From Galbula dea (lineage: Eukaryota; Chordata; Aves; Piciformes; Galbulidae), in the NCBI GenBank assembly GCA_013399015.1, contig VWZX01006105.1:1736001-1800000 (forward strand): DNA of 64,000 nt. The letters run 5' to 3'. The translations under genes and the position numbers were made by a program. Of the stretch, positions 46,591 through 61,500 are shown in pieces. Numbering within the stretch: the first letter of the stretch is position 1; every line of letters starts with the position of its first letter. The notes beneath the pieces are model-generated. The model was not told the origin of the DNA, ran no database searches, and was given only the letters and a program-made list of their open reading frames with translations.

Positions 46591-49500
46591 GTAGGAAATA
46601 GTAAAGTTTATATTTCTGCTCAAAGACAACTCTGCTGTGTGCTCTCCCAGGGCTCAGCACACACATTTCAAATTGCAATACAGGAAACCAAAAATATGTA
46701 CATATGTACAAATATATATGTATGTATTAGAATTGCATTAAAAATACAAATAACATTTTTTCCAGTTTTGACAAAATTAAGCTGCTCACTCAGATTTATC
46801 ATATACACAAATTGAAGTACTAGGAATTGATCCATTAAATATGTGGAGAAATCTTTAGAGATTTGGAACATAAATATTTTCTCCTACAGTTTGTCAAACA
46901 CTCCAGAAAGTTATGCATAAATAGAAAGTGATGGTAAACATGATAGATTTCTAAAAGGTAAGACTGATTTTCACTGTGACTAAATGCAGCAGAAATGTTT
47001 TTAGCTTTTAAGAAGGTTTATAGTTACTTTGGGCATATTATTTTTAGTTATTCCATGGTTGCAGAGTTAAAAAATTAGTATGTACTCTCTCTAAACCCTG
47101 CACAAGTTGGCATTTGACACCTAGGATTTCTTGCTGATTTTTTTGTGTTTAGAGAAATCTTCTTCCTGAGTTTCCTTTGCTCAGTCTTTTTTTAAATTTT
47201 TTTTTTTTTTTCTTGGAAGTAGTATCATTTAAGTGAACTGTGTAGGTCTGATAAGCAAACTCATGATACAACTTCAGTGTATTGGTGACTTGTTGTGCTG
47301 TTACATGGTTTTCAGTGAGCTTACTGCTATGTGCAAAGCATCAACATATTGGTGTAAGGTTATGTTTAATAATTTCATTATTTAGCCATTTCTGTCCCCA
47401 GGGTAGTGTTTCATTTCTTCTGATTGAGTCTGCTTCCCCTGATGTTCTTTGCTAAAGATGGCTTAGATATATGCCTGAACCAAAGTCAGTTGAAGCAGAG
47501 AGAGTATGTCCAGTTCATGTTGAGCTTTGGAGAATGACTGAAGTGTGCTTCATTGTTTCTGTTTCAAGACTAAAAGCTTGATCAACAGAATAATGTAGAA
47601 GCCTAACTGCTGCTTTACTTGCCCAAATCCAAGCAGCTATTTGGCTTCCTGCTGATCCTCAAGTACCTGCAGCCCTTCAGCACCCTATTTTGTCTGTGAA
47701 AGCTCTTTGTGTTTGCTGCAGGCACATCCGTACAGAAGCCTATGAGCAACTAGAAGCCTAAGACATAAGCCCCTCTGGGTTCACTTAGTTCTTGTGCCCT
47801 ATCTCTATCATACCTAAGTCTGGATCTGATCTGAAATTTTCCTTAGTCCTGTCTGTGGAAGTGTTCTCCCCATTTACTGTTTAGATACACTACTCTGGGG
47901 TTCAACTTTGTCTCATTTGCCATGAGTGTGTCTGAATCACAAGAGGGGATGGAGTCATTGCTCAGTATGTTTTGCTGGAGCTATTGCATTATAGGATCAT
48001 AGGATTGTCAGAGTTGGAAGGGACCTCAAAGATCACCCAGTTCCAACCCCCCTGCCTGGCAGGGACACCATCCACTAGATCAGGTTACCCAGGGCCCCAT
48101 CAAGCCTTGCCTTAAAAGCTTCCAGGGATGAGGCTTCCACAACCTCTCTGGGCAACCTGTTCCACTGCCTAACCACCCTCACAGTGAAGAACTTCTTCCT
48201 AATATCCAGCCTAAATCTACCCTCCTCTAGCTTACACCCATTTCCCCTGGATCTATCATTGTCTGACCTCCTAAAAAGTCCCTCGCCAGCTTTCTTGTAA
48301 GCCCCCTTCAGATACTGGAAGGCAACAATAAGGTCCCCTCGGAGCCTGCTCCTCTGCAGACTGAACAATCCCAGCTCTTCCAGTCTGTCCTCGTACTCTG
48401 GTCATTCTCGTGGCCCTTCTCTGGACTCGCTCCAGCACCCCCGTATGCATGAAAATATTATTGTTCTATGGGGGAAGAGAAGGAAAGAAGCAGTCTCTAC
48501 ATGAAAGGCTGGAACATGCACCAATAATATGTGGATGAATTTTCTTAACAAGCAAGCTATTAGGTAAAAAGGCTGATTTAGGTAGCTGGCGCACCAGAAA
48601 AGTGGTTTACAGCAGAGGATCTGTAGAAGAAACACTTAAAGTGCTCTAAAAAATGGATCCTACATCATATATTCTTCTCTCCAGCATTCAGTATTGCCAC
48701 CTAGACTAGCACAGTCCACGCATAGGCTGTTATGAATTGTCTTCCTAGACATCTGCCTTTCCTTGACATTGTACAGGGAACGGCAATTCTTTACTCAGAT
48801 GTCTGGATTCTAGTAGGAGACAGACGGCCTGAGAATTAGGTGTTCTTATCATGGTATCATCTGTGGTGAACCTAGTTTCAAGCAGAAACTGTTTCTTCAG
48901 TTTCCTGTACAACATCAAGGACATGGTCAATACCTAATTAATAAAGTCTGCACTTGGATGGTACCCAGGATTTTCTAAATGACTTTGGGTTTATGTTGGC
49001 TGTTAGTATTATAAACAAAGGATACAGTTACGCTGTTGTGATCATCAAGAATTCAATCACCAGGACTTAGGCCTCTAAAAATTGTGAGGTTAGCTTAAAA
49101 TTAATGAGATTTAAAAAAAAATAATAAATTGAGGCTTCTTTTTAATTGTCCTTTAGTTTTTTTTTTCTTTTACTTTCTCAGGTGCAGCTGGGTCATGCTT
49201 TTGACCAGGAGCTAAAAGCTTTATTTCTTTAATAAAAGACATTCCATTGTTAGTATGACTGGAAGTTGGAGCTTTAATGAAACAACAAATATCTTTAGAG
49301 TTGGCAACAGTGAAGTTATTGTCAAGAGGAGAGAATCCAGTTTGCTGTAATACTTTCTGTAACTGGGTCACCCTGTTCATTCATGGGTTTGTTGCCAGAA
49401 TTTTCTGTTGTCTAAGTCATTTATGCTATGATAATTTGTAGGAGGCAGCAGAGCAGATAATGAGGAAGAAGAAGAAGAGGAGGAGGAAGAAGGCTCAGAA

Positions 49501-52500
49501 TCAAATAGTCCTCCTGTTTCTTACCAGATGAAGCCTCCCCCAGAAGGGTGTTGCACTACGGATGGTAAGAAATGCACTAAACATGCTGCCAGAAAGCATT
49601 TGTCTTACTGAAAAAGTAGGATTGGGGCCATTTTCCCTATAATTCATCAGAATGAGATAATCTATGTGATATAGAAATCCTAAAAATGAATCCTAAAAAC
49701 GTCAGTGTTTGTTACCTGGCAGACAAAGCTGGAATGCTCTTGTTGCTTTTAGATTTGGCAGGGTCTTTACCCAGTGTGTCAGATAAGCATTTTTGTTGGA
49801 ACGCCTGGCATGAAAACAGCATTTCTGCTCTCTTAGGCAACGTGACCTTTAAAAGCTTCAGTTTGCAGGCATGGCATTTGCTAAAATGAATGTGGTATTT
49901 CTTATGGCTTTGTTATTGCACCCTTCTATTTAAAGTGCACCCCATTCAACGTTGCTGCACAAAGGGTTTGAAAACCCAGGAAAAGCCAGTGAAATTCAGC
50001 AGAGATTGAGAGGTATTATCTCCAATTTTGAATATTTGACCTAAGTTATGAAGATATTAGTAAATAGTCCCATAAATATGTAGGTTGCAAAACATCATCA
50101 AGAGAAACTTCACTCTATGTTTTCATATTTTTGTTTGTTAATTTTACTGGTAACATCTCTTTATGCCTGACTGAAAGGCAAGAAATGAAAATTATCTCTT
50201 GGTTTGCCTTTGACCTCTGAGGACACAACTTTGTCTTTTATTAAAAATGTAGAAAGTCCTTTAATGAAAACGATTGTATTAAAAACTTTTGTCAACTTAA
50301 AATACTCTGAATTGATTTTTTCTAGGTTTCTGCCAGGCTGGTAAAGATTTGAGACTGGTTTCAATTTCCAATGAACATATAGAGGTTCCATCAGGGTTTT
50401 TACTTGTTGGTGCAAAGTCACCAAATTTACCTGATCACCTTTTAGTGTGTGCTGTGGATAAGAGATTCCTGCCAGATGACAATGGGCGCAACGCCCTGTT
50501 GGGTAAGTGTCTGTGGCTGCAGTAAGTGGATTCTTCAGAGGGCTACAATTAATAACTAATCTTTTTTTACAGAATGAGTTCAGCAGATGTTACTTCCATT
50601 CCACATATGCAGTAATGATCACTGGTGATGCACAAGATAACAACTCAGAGCTGGCTATGTCTGCTTTGAAATGTTACAGAGTGAGCCAGTTCATTAGAAA
50701 TGCTGCATCACCTTCTATCCATTAGTCCAAGGCTGAAGTTGTTGTCTGATCAGTTTATGTCCTAATTGCTGGAACTGCAGATCTGTTAACTGGACTAGTT
50801 GAACTGCTGCCTGTTTCTATTTTAGATTTCCAAATACTGTCATGGATAGACTGTAGGTCACTCAAGTGGGACTTTCAGGCTGCAATATACATGTAAACAG
50901 TTTGATGATAGTTTGGACTAAAAAAATTTATGAACTTTTTATTTCTTTGAGACAGGGTTGGTATTTTCCAGTGTTTGAACAATGGGTTCTAAGTCCCAAC
51001 CTATGACTTTTTGCTATTATTGCAGTATAAATAAATATGATGATTATAAGTTGATTTTTTTCCCTGTAAGTGTAATCAGAAAATACTGTGTGTTTGATTA
51101 ATACTGTTTGTAGGATACTTCCATCTCTTGCTTTTCATCTATTTAAAAGCCTAACTTCTGACGTAAAACTAGGTCCTTCTATCTATTTTTATTACAGAAT
51201 TTCTGAAGGCCATTAGCCTTATCTGAATCAACCAAAACAGGGAAAACTACAATCATGTGAATGAATGAACTGACTATTAATGTTATTAAAATGGAATAGT
51301 TTTCATGTTGGGAAAAGTGATATATAATTGATGGGAGAACTCTTTCTTCAGTCAGACACTCTCAGGTTCTTATGTATTATTTTCTCAGTCAGTTAACCAA
51401 AAAATGCTGCATCATATATCTGTGTACCAGTCTGAGCTTTAAATAGCAAAAAGGAAACTGGGTCTTTGAACAGTTTTCTTTCACAAACACTAAGGGATAT
51501 GACATGAAATCAGTTGCTATCTTAGTTTGGGTAACTCTTCAAGGCATTGGGGTTGACAGTGTAGTGTGAAGGTGCATAATGTAATTCTGCGTACAGTAAT
51601 TTCTTTCCTCATGTGATCTTACAGCGTTGGATGGCTCACAGTATATTTGACCAGTGATTGTAAAAGAATTAAGAGGGTTGTAAATTACCCATGTGTTGTC
51701 ATTTTAAAGATAAAGACAGGAATGTTGTACCACTCAAGTCATTCAGTGCTAGCCCTATTAACAGCTTAAGCTCCTTAGGCTGTTAGCAGAGAGGAAGTAG
51801 TGTAGTTGTTAATTGCATGCTAAACAAGAACAGAAAAAGGCAACAGGAACATAACTGGGAGGTTTGTATGCTACTCACATCCTCAACATGCTTATTTAAT
51901 ATGTTTTAGTTTCCTGAAACCATTTAAATGCTTCTTTTTGGTGGCTGCTATACAATTAAACACCAGTGAATTACAATCTTTTACAAAAAAAATAGTAATT
52001 CTGTGGGATGACTTTTATGTATTCTATAACAAGCTTAAATATAAAACAACTTACATACTTTAGTGTCAGAAGTCTTCATCTGGTAGCTGAAAACACAATA
52101 ACGTTCCTGGGCCCAAATCTAATGAAGAAACAGTATGTATCTGACTGACATGAGGATAACATTATTCATACAAGAGATCATACTGTAGATAGAAATGGTT
52201 GATTCTGGTTTTCATACACTGATGCAAGTCAAATCAGGGTAAGTAAAATTAGAGGCAGACATGAATAGTCTAGTGCTTTCAGACATGTAGTGAGATAAAA
52301 TCACAGAATAGCCAGAGTTGGAAGGGACCCGTTAGGATCATCTAGTCCAACGACAGAGCCACTCTTACTTTAAATTTTCTGTCTATTACTATAACAAAGT
52401 GACCTCTGTCTTGTGAAAGATTTAAGTTGAAAATATTTAATATGAAGAAAGGAAGCTCTTTTTATTGTTTTGCTTTTAAAGATGAGATAGAAGGCTTATT

Positions 52501-55500
52501 TTTGGTATTCTGAGTTTAGGCTGTTCTCCTTCATACACATTGGCCTTTTGAAAAGTGGTCCTTCCAAGTTTTTTTAAGTTTAATGGAAAACAGAGATGGT
52601 TTCATTTTGAGTTGGAAAGAGCTGTCACCATGAGTCAGAGTATATCCCACACTGTTGGTAAGGCTTATTGGTGATACAGGAGCATAATTTATAACCCTTC
52701 AACTCCATTGCTTTTTCTCTAAATATACTGTCTGTTTGTAAAGCAGCTGTTACCCACTACTGCAGAGTTTTTCCAAAATAATTTATTTGAAGGGAAAGGA
52801 TACTAGTAAATTACCTAATAGTTTCCTGATTTCTTATAGTCTGCCTGGATATGCTTGTGCAGATGCCTATGGAGTGTGCAAATATTCCAGAAACAAACAG
52901 GAAATGTCTCAGTAGTTTCCGGGTCAGCTTTTGACTTATGGTCTTGTTCCCATTAGGGGCTGTTGATATGCCTTCAGGGCATGTGCCTGTTTATTGATTA
53001 TGCTGATAAGTTGTCCCACCGTCAAGGCATATGTGCTTCTGATTTGAAAGCAATTTCTGTTGAAGGTTGCTTTGTTTCTTTGTTTTTACAACTGATGTAT
53101 TATTCCATAGAAAGAAAATCCCATTTTCTGGAAGAGGCTACATTTTTGGCAAGCAAAAAGTTCGTTGTGTCTGAGCATGTATCTCATATGATTCTGTTAA
53201 TCAAGTTAGATCACAGGTTTATCTGCTCATGCAGAACAGATTCAGTTTTTTGACATTAGGAAGTTATTTCCTGGGTATTATGTGACCTAAAGGATGCTCA
53301 GATGGAGGAAGCACTTCTGCAATATCTATTGCTTTCTAATAAAAGTAGCTAATGTGTACTACTTCCAAAGGTTTTTTTCTCTTTTATGTTCTTTTTTTTT
53401 TATCCAGTTCTCGCTTTAAGGAGAGTCTCTCGTGGTAAACAAACAAGCTGCTTTGTTTCCTATTCACCCATCATTTTCCTTCCTAAAAGACCAAAGAGCT
53501 GCCCACTTTCTAGCAGGGAATAGGAAATCCTTTTTTGTTTTACAGTGGGTCCCTGAGGTCAGAATGATAGAGGAAAAGATTAATTAGCTTGTGATGTAAT
53601 CTGTGTGCAAGGTGAAAATATGAGAATATAAAATACTGTCACTGCTTCCATTGAAATGTGCCATGTTCTCTTGGGCTTTTGTAGTAGCAGTGAATTTCTA
53701 CACAATAGAGCTCTCCAGCTTGGCCATATTGTTTTTTATTCACTTTTTTGATATTTAAGACTTGAGTCTTCAAATAGAGTGGTACTGAATAGGTGGGAAA
53801 AATGTGGAGCATTTTCAGAGTTTGTGAGCTTTTTCTTGTGAGTGGAACTGAAAAGAAGAAATACTTTTTCAGAACAGTTCAAACTAGAATTATTCTTTGT
53901 TTAAGCAAGTTGCCAACTTTCCACATTAATTAAAAGTTTGTTATTAATTAAAAGTCTGTTATTAATTTAAAAGATAAACAGGAATAAAATTTTCTGTCAA
54001 TTTCTGAAAGATTAGATTATGAAATATCAGGTTATGAAATATTAGATGGGTATGCTTCCATCCCGAAGTCCTCTCTTTAGTGTTAGCACAAGCTCACTGT
54101 TGATCCAAAGGAACCATTTCAATTTCCCTAGTAAGAAGGTATGTCAGGTTTCATGCTCTTTTAGTCCAAGGTCCTTCCTCTGAGCACAAGGTCTCTACTA
54201 TGGAAGAGCTTTTTAAATTATGGGTAATTGATCATTGTGATGTGAGCAAATTCAAGCAAATGTGTGTGATAAAATACCAGATACAATCAAATACTTTCTG
54301 ATTAAACAATCTTCACAGGGTAACAGCCCTAAGACACTGCTGAACTGAGTTGGGTATGAACTGATGACCTAAAGGTGAAAGGCTTTTAGCCCCTAAACTC
54401 GAGGCATTGATTTCTAATTCTCTTGTGAAATCAATCCCATGACAGAGATATATTGAGTCACCTTATGCCTGCCCCAACTCCACTGACCTTTGTCCTCTCT
54501 ATAATGTATGGAAGAATATTTAATGCAGCTTGTTTATGAAACAAGCTGTCCCCTCTCTTAGAGGCCACCATAGTATGTGAACATAGCATTCAGAGAAAGG
54601 AGGAGGATGAAAAGTTTGGTTCTCCTGTGTTACTCAATCTGCTGCATAAAGTGGTATGAGCAAGGTTGGCAGAGCTCTGCAACGAGTAATGATTGAACAG
54701 CATTTTATTGCATTGGATTTATAAGATCATGCTGTGTTCCATCTGTGATGTCAGCTGTATTAATGAAGCAAAGGTTGTTGTCAAAGAGTGTCAGTCAGAA
54801 TGAATGGGATGAAAAATGGTGTTGGCAGGAGCTTGCAAGAAAGGACTCTTAGTCTGACTCAGAGGAGCTGGGGAAGCTTGAGGTGAAAGCTGATAGTTTG
54901 TCTGAAAAGGAAAGTTGAAAAATAAACTTCAAAAATGTTCTCCAAGAACATTCAAAACAAGTGGACAATTTAGATCTGTTTAATCCTCCCCAGGCCTCAC
55001 TTGTATGTTACATGTGGTGTAAACTAATTTTCCAGTAGACCTCACAGAGTTAAAAATAGATGATCAGGGCAAAAAGTTATTTCAGGTAGAAGTTATTGCT
55101 AAATCTGGTTTAGGCAGATGATGATTACAAAAGTTACCAACAATGACTGATGTAAAGTCCACATGAAAAGATTTTATGTCCTCTGTCCAACTTGTGTTGA
55201 ACAAGTATTTCTACCTCTGACTTTGACAAGTTGTTGGACACTCCCAGTAAAATGATAAAATCTAGAAGTGTACAGGTATTTCAGTGTTACTTTTGGAAAT
55301 GGTTCCTTCATCCTGTTATTTGAAACACATAAGGGCTTGTAAGTGGCAACCAGGCAAAAATTGCAGTGCTGCTGGTCATCCTCAGTGTGCTGCCAAATGC
55401 ATGGGAAGCTTTCATTTACTAGCAGAAGCATTTTTCATGATTTCTTAATCTGCATAAAATGCATGCAGTCTACAGCCTTCACCACATCCGTTCTAATTTT

Positions 55501-58500
55501 GTTTCCTTTTGTTGTTCCTTTTATTGCAGCTACTGAAGGCTTTGTGATGTTAGACAGATGCTTTTGTGCTGACTGATATAACACAGAGGATTCTGCAGAG
55601 TCATGGCTTGTCCTGATTTTATGAGTCATAATGACCTTAATCATCCTACTGACCAGGATCAGAGAGATAATAGGCAGCTTTCAATAGTTGTTAGGCACTT
55701 GTTCCCATGGCTACCAGACCATTTTCCACATGAACTTAGGCTTTTAGTAAATTCTTCTAAGCCATCTGAAAACTAATGGAAGTGCTCGAGTTGTAAACCA
55801 AGCAACAGGTGTTTACAAGGAATGATGTTTCAGTTCTTGTGTAGTACAGAAGGAAAAAGATATTGACCATTGATTTGAAAACTTGATTTGTTTGAAATAT
55901 ATGGATGAAATAATAATTTTTGTAATGGCTTTTAATATTATTTACCATATTATTAATTCTGTATTCCAGATTTATTTCCAGTGCTATTGTCTATATGTTA
56001 TGTGAAATATATTTCCTTTATTTTTGCCATCTTCCAATTCACAGAACACACCCTCTCCATTTCGATTTCTGTGATGACATATAAATATCCATTAGATATA
56101 TCATTAAATTAATTGAATACTATCTAATATTATTTAATATTAGATATTAAAAGAAAACTTCATGCTTCAGGTCACGTGTAGGGAATAAAGAGAAAATTTC
56201 CATGGAGCAGATTATCTTCTAATTGCACACCATATTAGATAATAAGTATTTTCAGACAGTTGCACTGCTCTCATAGAAGATGAAAATTTCTTAGGAAATA
56301 CTTTAGAAAATGCACGAAGAGGTTGTTTAAGAATCAAAAGGCAGATAGTCAGCTGTGCCAGGAATGCCCTTTGTTTACAATGGTAATGACATCACCACCA
56401 TGAGCCCCTCTTTGAGCCTCAAACTGTGTATCTGAGAATGAGAGGAAATGGCAGTATGACTGGAAGTGCCCCATCAAGGCTGAGTACAATAAGCTTCTTT
56501 ACGTGCAAGGACTGTGTCTCTGTCATGTCTATAAAGCTGCAGACACTTTGTTTCCGTAATCATAAAGAGTTTAAACTGCTGTGAAGTGCTAACACACTCC
56601 AGCCATCATTTAAGAAAGCTACTTTAAATAGCCCAAGAAGGCTTTAGTGTTTTTCTCCTATAAAAAAAAATCTGTAGTAGAAATTTAGTACTTAAATATA
56701 TTTAGAAATAATTAAATATAAGAAATAATTAACTATAACCATAATAAATATACTTAATATCTTGAGACTTAGTTGAATGTTTAATTTCAGGGAAGGTAGA
56801 AACACAAGTGAAATATGCATGTTCTGTGGTGTTGAATAGGGTTGAAGTTAAGCAAGTGATTCAGTACACTTCAGTCAGAAGCTTCTTGGTTTAATGTTTC
56901 ACAGGTAGGTAATAAGTAGGAAATTGATCTTTTTTTGGTGGGAGAAAATGAAAAATATGGCCTATTTTAATTGGTCTGTAAATGTGGGACTCTGTTTTTG
57001 CAATCTGGTGGCCAAAGTGCAATACAGTGGGCATGATGTAGTATTTTTTAGAGGAAAATGTTAATAAAAAGATCACTTAGTTGAAAAAAAATAGTTTTTC
57101 TCCAGGAAAGAGTCACGTTTGGATGTTGTTAATAGCGACCCACTATTCATTCATTGGATTGTATATATTGTTTATTTTATCAGGCTTCTCTGGCAATTGT
57201 GTTGGCTGTGGCAAGAAGGGTTTCTGCTACTTTACTGAATTCTCAAATCACATTAATCTTAAACTGACCACTCAACCCAAGAAACAGAAACACTTAAAGT
57301 ATTATCTGGTCAGGAATGCACAGGGAGCTCTGACCAAAGGATCTGTAATCTGCTGGAAAGGGGCAGGTAAGATAATGAAGCTGTCTTCTCAAGCTCTGGT
57401 TTTCATCATCCAACCTTAGCTATCATGGGGACTGGCATCTGTGTAAACCCTAAGACAGATCAGTTGAAGGAAAGACTCTTTAAAGCTGGGTGATTACTAA
57501 AGCAGTTGTAAAAAGAAATTGACTGACCTAATATGAGAATGACATGCCTGAAAACATTGGTAGCTTCTAAGTAATTACGTGTGAAATTATCTAAACAAAT
57601 ATACACAGAAAAAACAAATGCTGCTGTTGTCAGGACATAAGAAGTTTCTGTTTTGTTAAGAGTTCAGAGGCCGGCAATCCTTATCCAGTACCTGCTCAAG
57701 CACATTGTTCCAACTGCCAGAAAGTTCGGGTCCCTCAGGAACCACCTCAAGTGAGCCTCTCCCAGCAGCAAACCCAAGTGCTCCAGTGGGGACTCAGCAA
57801 ACAGGTACTGCTTAGAAGGGAAGAACGCTAGGCTTCCTCCTCCTCCCACTCTTCTGTTCATGTGCATTTGTGTGTGCTTGTGTGAATGGAAAGACAAATA
57901 AGCATACTACCACATAAAATAAAACAAGTTGAATAGATTTAGAGATATATTACAAATAAAGCAACTACACTTTGAAGGCTTCTCCCTGTCCATTTTTTCC
58001 CCTCAGGTTTATGTATAAACAGTCAGCAAATAATATAATACATGTTCTGCAGCTTATTCACAACTAAGGGAAAACAAAATCTTTTAAAAGCAATTAATTT
58101 TAAATTTGATGAGAATAGTTATTATATTCTTCTTGCTGTTGCTTGTCTGTTATCACCACGATCCTCTGTACTGCGAGCACTGTATGGGCATTAACTTACG
58201 AGCTTCTGAGGTTTTTCTTCTGCTGAGGAAAGTTGCTTTAATATTAAAAAAACAACCAATGAACAATATCTGTAACAGGTTTTTTTTTCTTTTCCATTAG
58301 CTTGACATAAATGAAAGATTATGGATGACAGAGGCTAGAGTGATCTCTTTGAGCTTCTTCATAATGAAAACAACTCTTTAATGTCTTGTGACTGTTACAG
58401 AGATTCACACAGGACAACTGACGCACATCTGCTGGTGGTTATACATTCGCTGTGAGATATGCCTTTAAATAGTTGTGATCAGGAATACTGGTACCCTTCC

Positions 58501-61500
58501 AGAACCAATCATTAATCTATTTATAATAACAAACTGGCATTGTTTTAGAATCAGGAGTTACATATATAAAAAAGCTACATCAACTGCAAGTGTATCAGGC
58601 TTGAGAAAATCTTTTTAATGCAGTGTAGTTAAAAAGAAGCTTGGAAAGAGGATGTCAAATGAGGATGGGGCCTTAGGAGATTTTTAGTAAATTTTAAACA
58701 ACCTCTCTTGCTCCTTTAACTGGTTCTTGAGCAAACTTCGTGTAAGTAGTAGGGTCCACCTGCAAAGAAGCTAAAGGATCTGACAGTAGTTGCACTTACT
58801 GGGAGTCAGATAATAATCTGCTGTGAGATCAGAAGTTGGTTGTTTTATTCAATATTGTATTTGTTCTGAGCAGATCCTGATTCACTCTTATGCAGCTCTA
58901 TTGAACTAAATAATCAAGTGATCAGTTTATTATATCAACTGGGAATCTTGGCCTAGAAATATTTAATGTAAATAGTTTGGTTTTTTCTTGCCAGTTGCCA
59001 CCGTAGATCACATCCCTTCAACAGCAGCTTTCAGCTCAGCAGTTTATAATGGCAAGGAATCACCTAAACAACAGTTAGTGAAAAGTAACCTGTCAACTCT
59101 GACAAGACCATCGGTGTTAGGTATTGGTATGGATTTGTTATTTAATAACTCTAAACACTATGTTCCATGGGTATAATACAAGCATTGAATAAATGATATT
59201 ATGGTTGTAATTTTCTATATGAAATTACCGGAAATTACTAATTACTAATCCCTTCCAAGTCCTTTCTGACTATAACACTTTTTCCTGTGTTAGTTTTCAG
59301 AATAAACAAATAAACAATGTTTTCAGCCATAGCTTTGTTACAGTTTAAATAATAATTGGAAGTTTTTTATTATATTTACAGTTCATTCATTTACTAGAAG
59401 TAGAGACTAGATTCTGAATCCAGATTTGTAAAGAAATGTATTTGTTTGCAAATTCACCAAGAGGTTTTCTGAAGAGAATTTAGAAAGATTTATAAGTAAT
59501 CACTCACATGATAATTCCTATGTTGGTCTTCACCTTGGGGTGGAGCACAAGACTTTGCCAACCAACTCCAAATTGAGGAGACTATCCTCATTGCACAATT
59601 ACTCTCATGATTTGTGTTAATTGTTTTCTGTCATAAGCTGTGTTCTGTGTCACTGGCTTGATTAAGGGAGAAGGTTGGTCTTCACTGTGCTTAGAAACAC
59701 ACTACAGATCTATTTTAGAATAAATCTTCCCAAGCATCCCTGCTTGCATTGCACCCAAATTCTTTTTCTCTGCCCATTCAGGGTCTTGATGTCTTTCTTC
59801 CATGCAGCAATGTATTCTCAGCGATTCATTTCAGATGGATTACTCTCACATATCAACGGAGCTGCAGGAAAGAATGTGGCGTTTTCAAAAGAAAACTTCT
59901 TACATTGTTCCAACTATTTTGTGACTTGTCACAACATTATGCCAGGAAACCGAATGAATGAATGAGTAAATACTAGATGAGTAAATGGCTAAATACTGCC
60001 CTCACCTGGTAGATTTTAAGAGGACAAAGTAATATTTGGAAAGCTGTACGTAAGGTTTTTCTGCAAGTGATTATTCTAGATCTGAAGACTTCAGGTTTAT
60101 TTTTGATTTTATTATATTTCTCAGAATTACCTTCCCACCATTTTTAATATAAGATCCTTACTTTGTATTGAATTTTACGTGGGATTAACCATTCTGCCAG
60201 GAGATGCAGCCCTGGCAATGTGAAATATTGTTATGACCTCTTTATAGGCATGTCCAGAAATAGAAATAGCCCAATCTTGCGTGATGCTGACCAGTTCCTG
60301 GAAGACTGTTTATTCTCAGTAATTAGAAGTAATTGATTCAAGAAAATAATGAAAGAAAATTAAAAAAATTAGTCTTTATGAGCTCCTTGAAAATTTGTGA
60401 GAAAATTATGTTTTTACAGAAATAGGTGTTGGGGTTCCAGCTGGATAGACGGACAGTGCAGAAGTAATTTGTTAGGAACTAATGTGGAGTAACATAAAAC
60501 CAAAGATGATAACCAGCAACAAGTGGCAAAAATCCTGTAAATGGGAAAATTGTTGAAAAGAACTCAGATCTTTATTAATATTACCCTGAAACCCTTCAAA
60601 ATTTTATTTTGCAGTAAGTTAAATGAAACACTGTGCCATGTGTCCAGAAATAAAAGAAGAAAAATGCCTAGTGTTGACTTCAAAATATTAACACTTACAA
60701 GCATTCTTAGTACATCTTATTCTTACTGTTACTCTTAGTACAGTGTAAACATTGCTGTGAAGTGAAGTCTGCTCAGATAATTAAGAGTTCTCCATGCCAG
60801 AAAGTTCTCAGAAATGTAAGCAAGATGTAGCAAAGTAAAATAAACCCCATAAAACCTGATTATATCACTGGAATTGACACTGTCTACCACAGTACTTATT
60901 GCACAGATTCAATCTACCATAATATATTGAATTATCGTGCACAAAACTGCATATATTTTATGCTAATATGTTTATGAAATATTACTGTTATTCAGGCACT
61001 TTAACAAATCCAGGGCCTCCAAAAAAACGCCATAAAGGTTGGTCACCAGAGTCTCCATCATCTACTGAAACTTGGAACTTGCAGCTCAACCCACAGGCTC
61101 CAAACAGAATTAAAAATGGTAAGCTGTACCCAAGGTAATGATAATGTTAGAATCATAGGATCATTTAGGTTGGAAAAGACCTTTAAGATCCTGGAGTCCA
61201 ACTGTTAAACTAACTCTGCCAAATCTACCACTAAACCAGGCATGATGACTCAGCCACTTCCCTAGGCAGCTTGTTCCAATGCTTGACAACCCTTTCAGAG
61301 AAGAAATTTTTCCTAATATCCAGTCTAAACCTCCCCTGGTGCAGCTTGAGGCTGTTTTCTCTCATTCTATCACTTGTCAATTGGGAGAAGAGATCAGCCT
61401 TTGCTTTGCAAGGTTCAGCCTCCTTTCAGGTAGTGGTAGAAAGCAATTCTACCTTATTGCTTCTTCGGACATGACCCAGCACCTGGATGTTTTTCTTGTA

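Larger units (their letters stand above)
50503..57183 (+). other. GREB1: GREB1 intron after coding exon 3, 6.7 kb
   Basis: The largest intron among the coding exons. It holds a short CR1 tail at 52297-52370, an 18-bp tandem repeat at 53925-53973 and A/T-rich palindromic stretches near 56095-56150 and 56690-56760. The flanking exons join directly into the conserved ALLGFSGNC, so no coding exon is missing. Confidence 0.85.

Noticed and set aside
49191..49206. GGTCA and TGACC separated by 6 bp
   Set aside because: An ERE needs a 3-bp spacer. The IR6 spacing is not a recognised estrogen receptor site.
54335..54410. tRNA-like sequence (minus strand, GAGTT...AACTC with a GTTCATACC-like T loop)
   Set aside because: Only about 54 nt between the pairing ends, with no proper anticodon arm or conserved D-loop. 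At best it is a decayed tRNA-like fragment.
57664..57897. 77-codon minus-strand open frame
   Set aside because: It is the antisense shadow of GREB1 coding exon 5, whose plus-strand frame matches the family.
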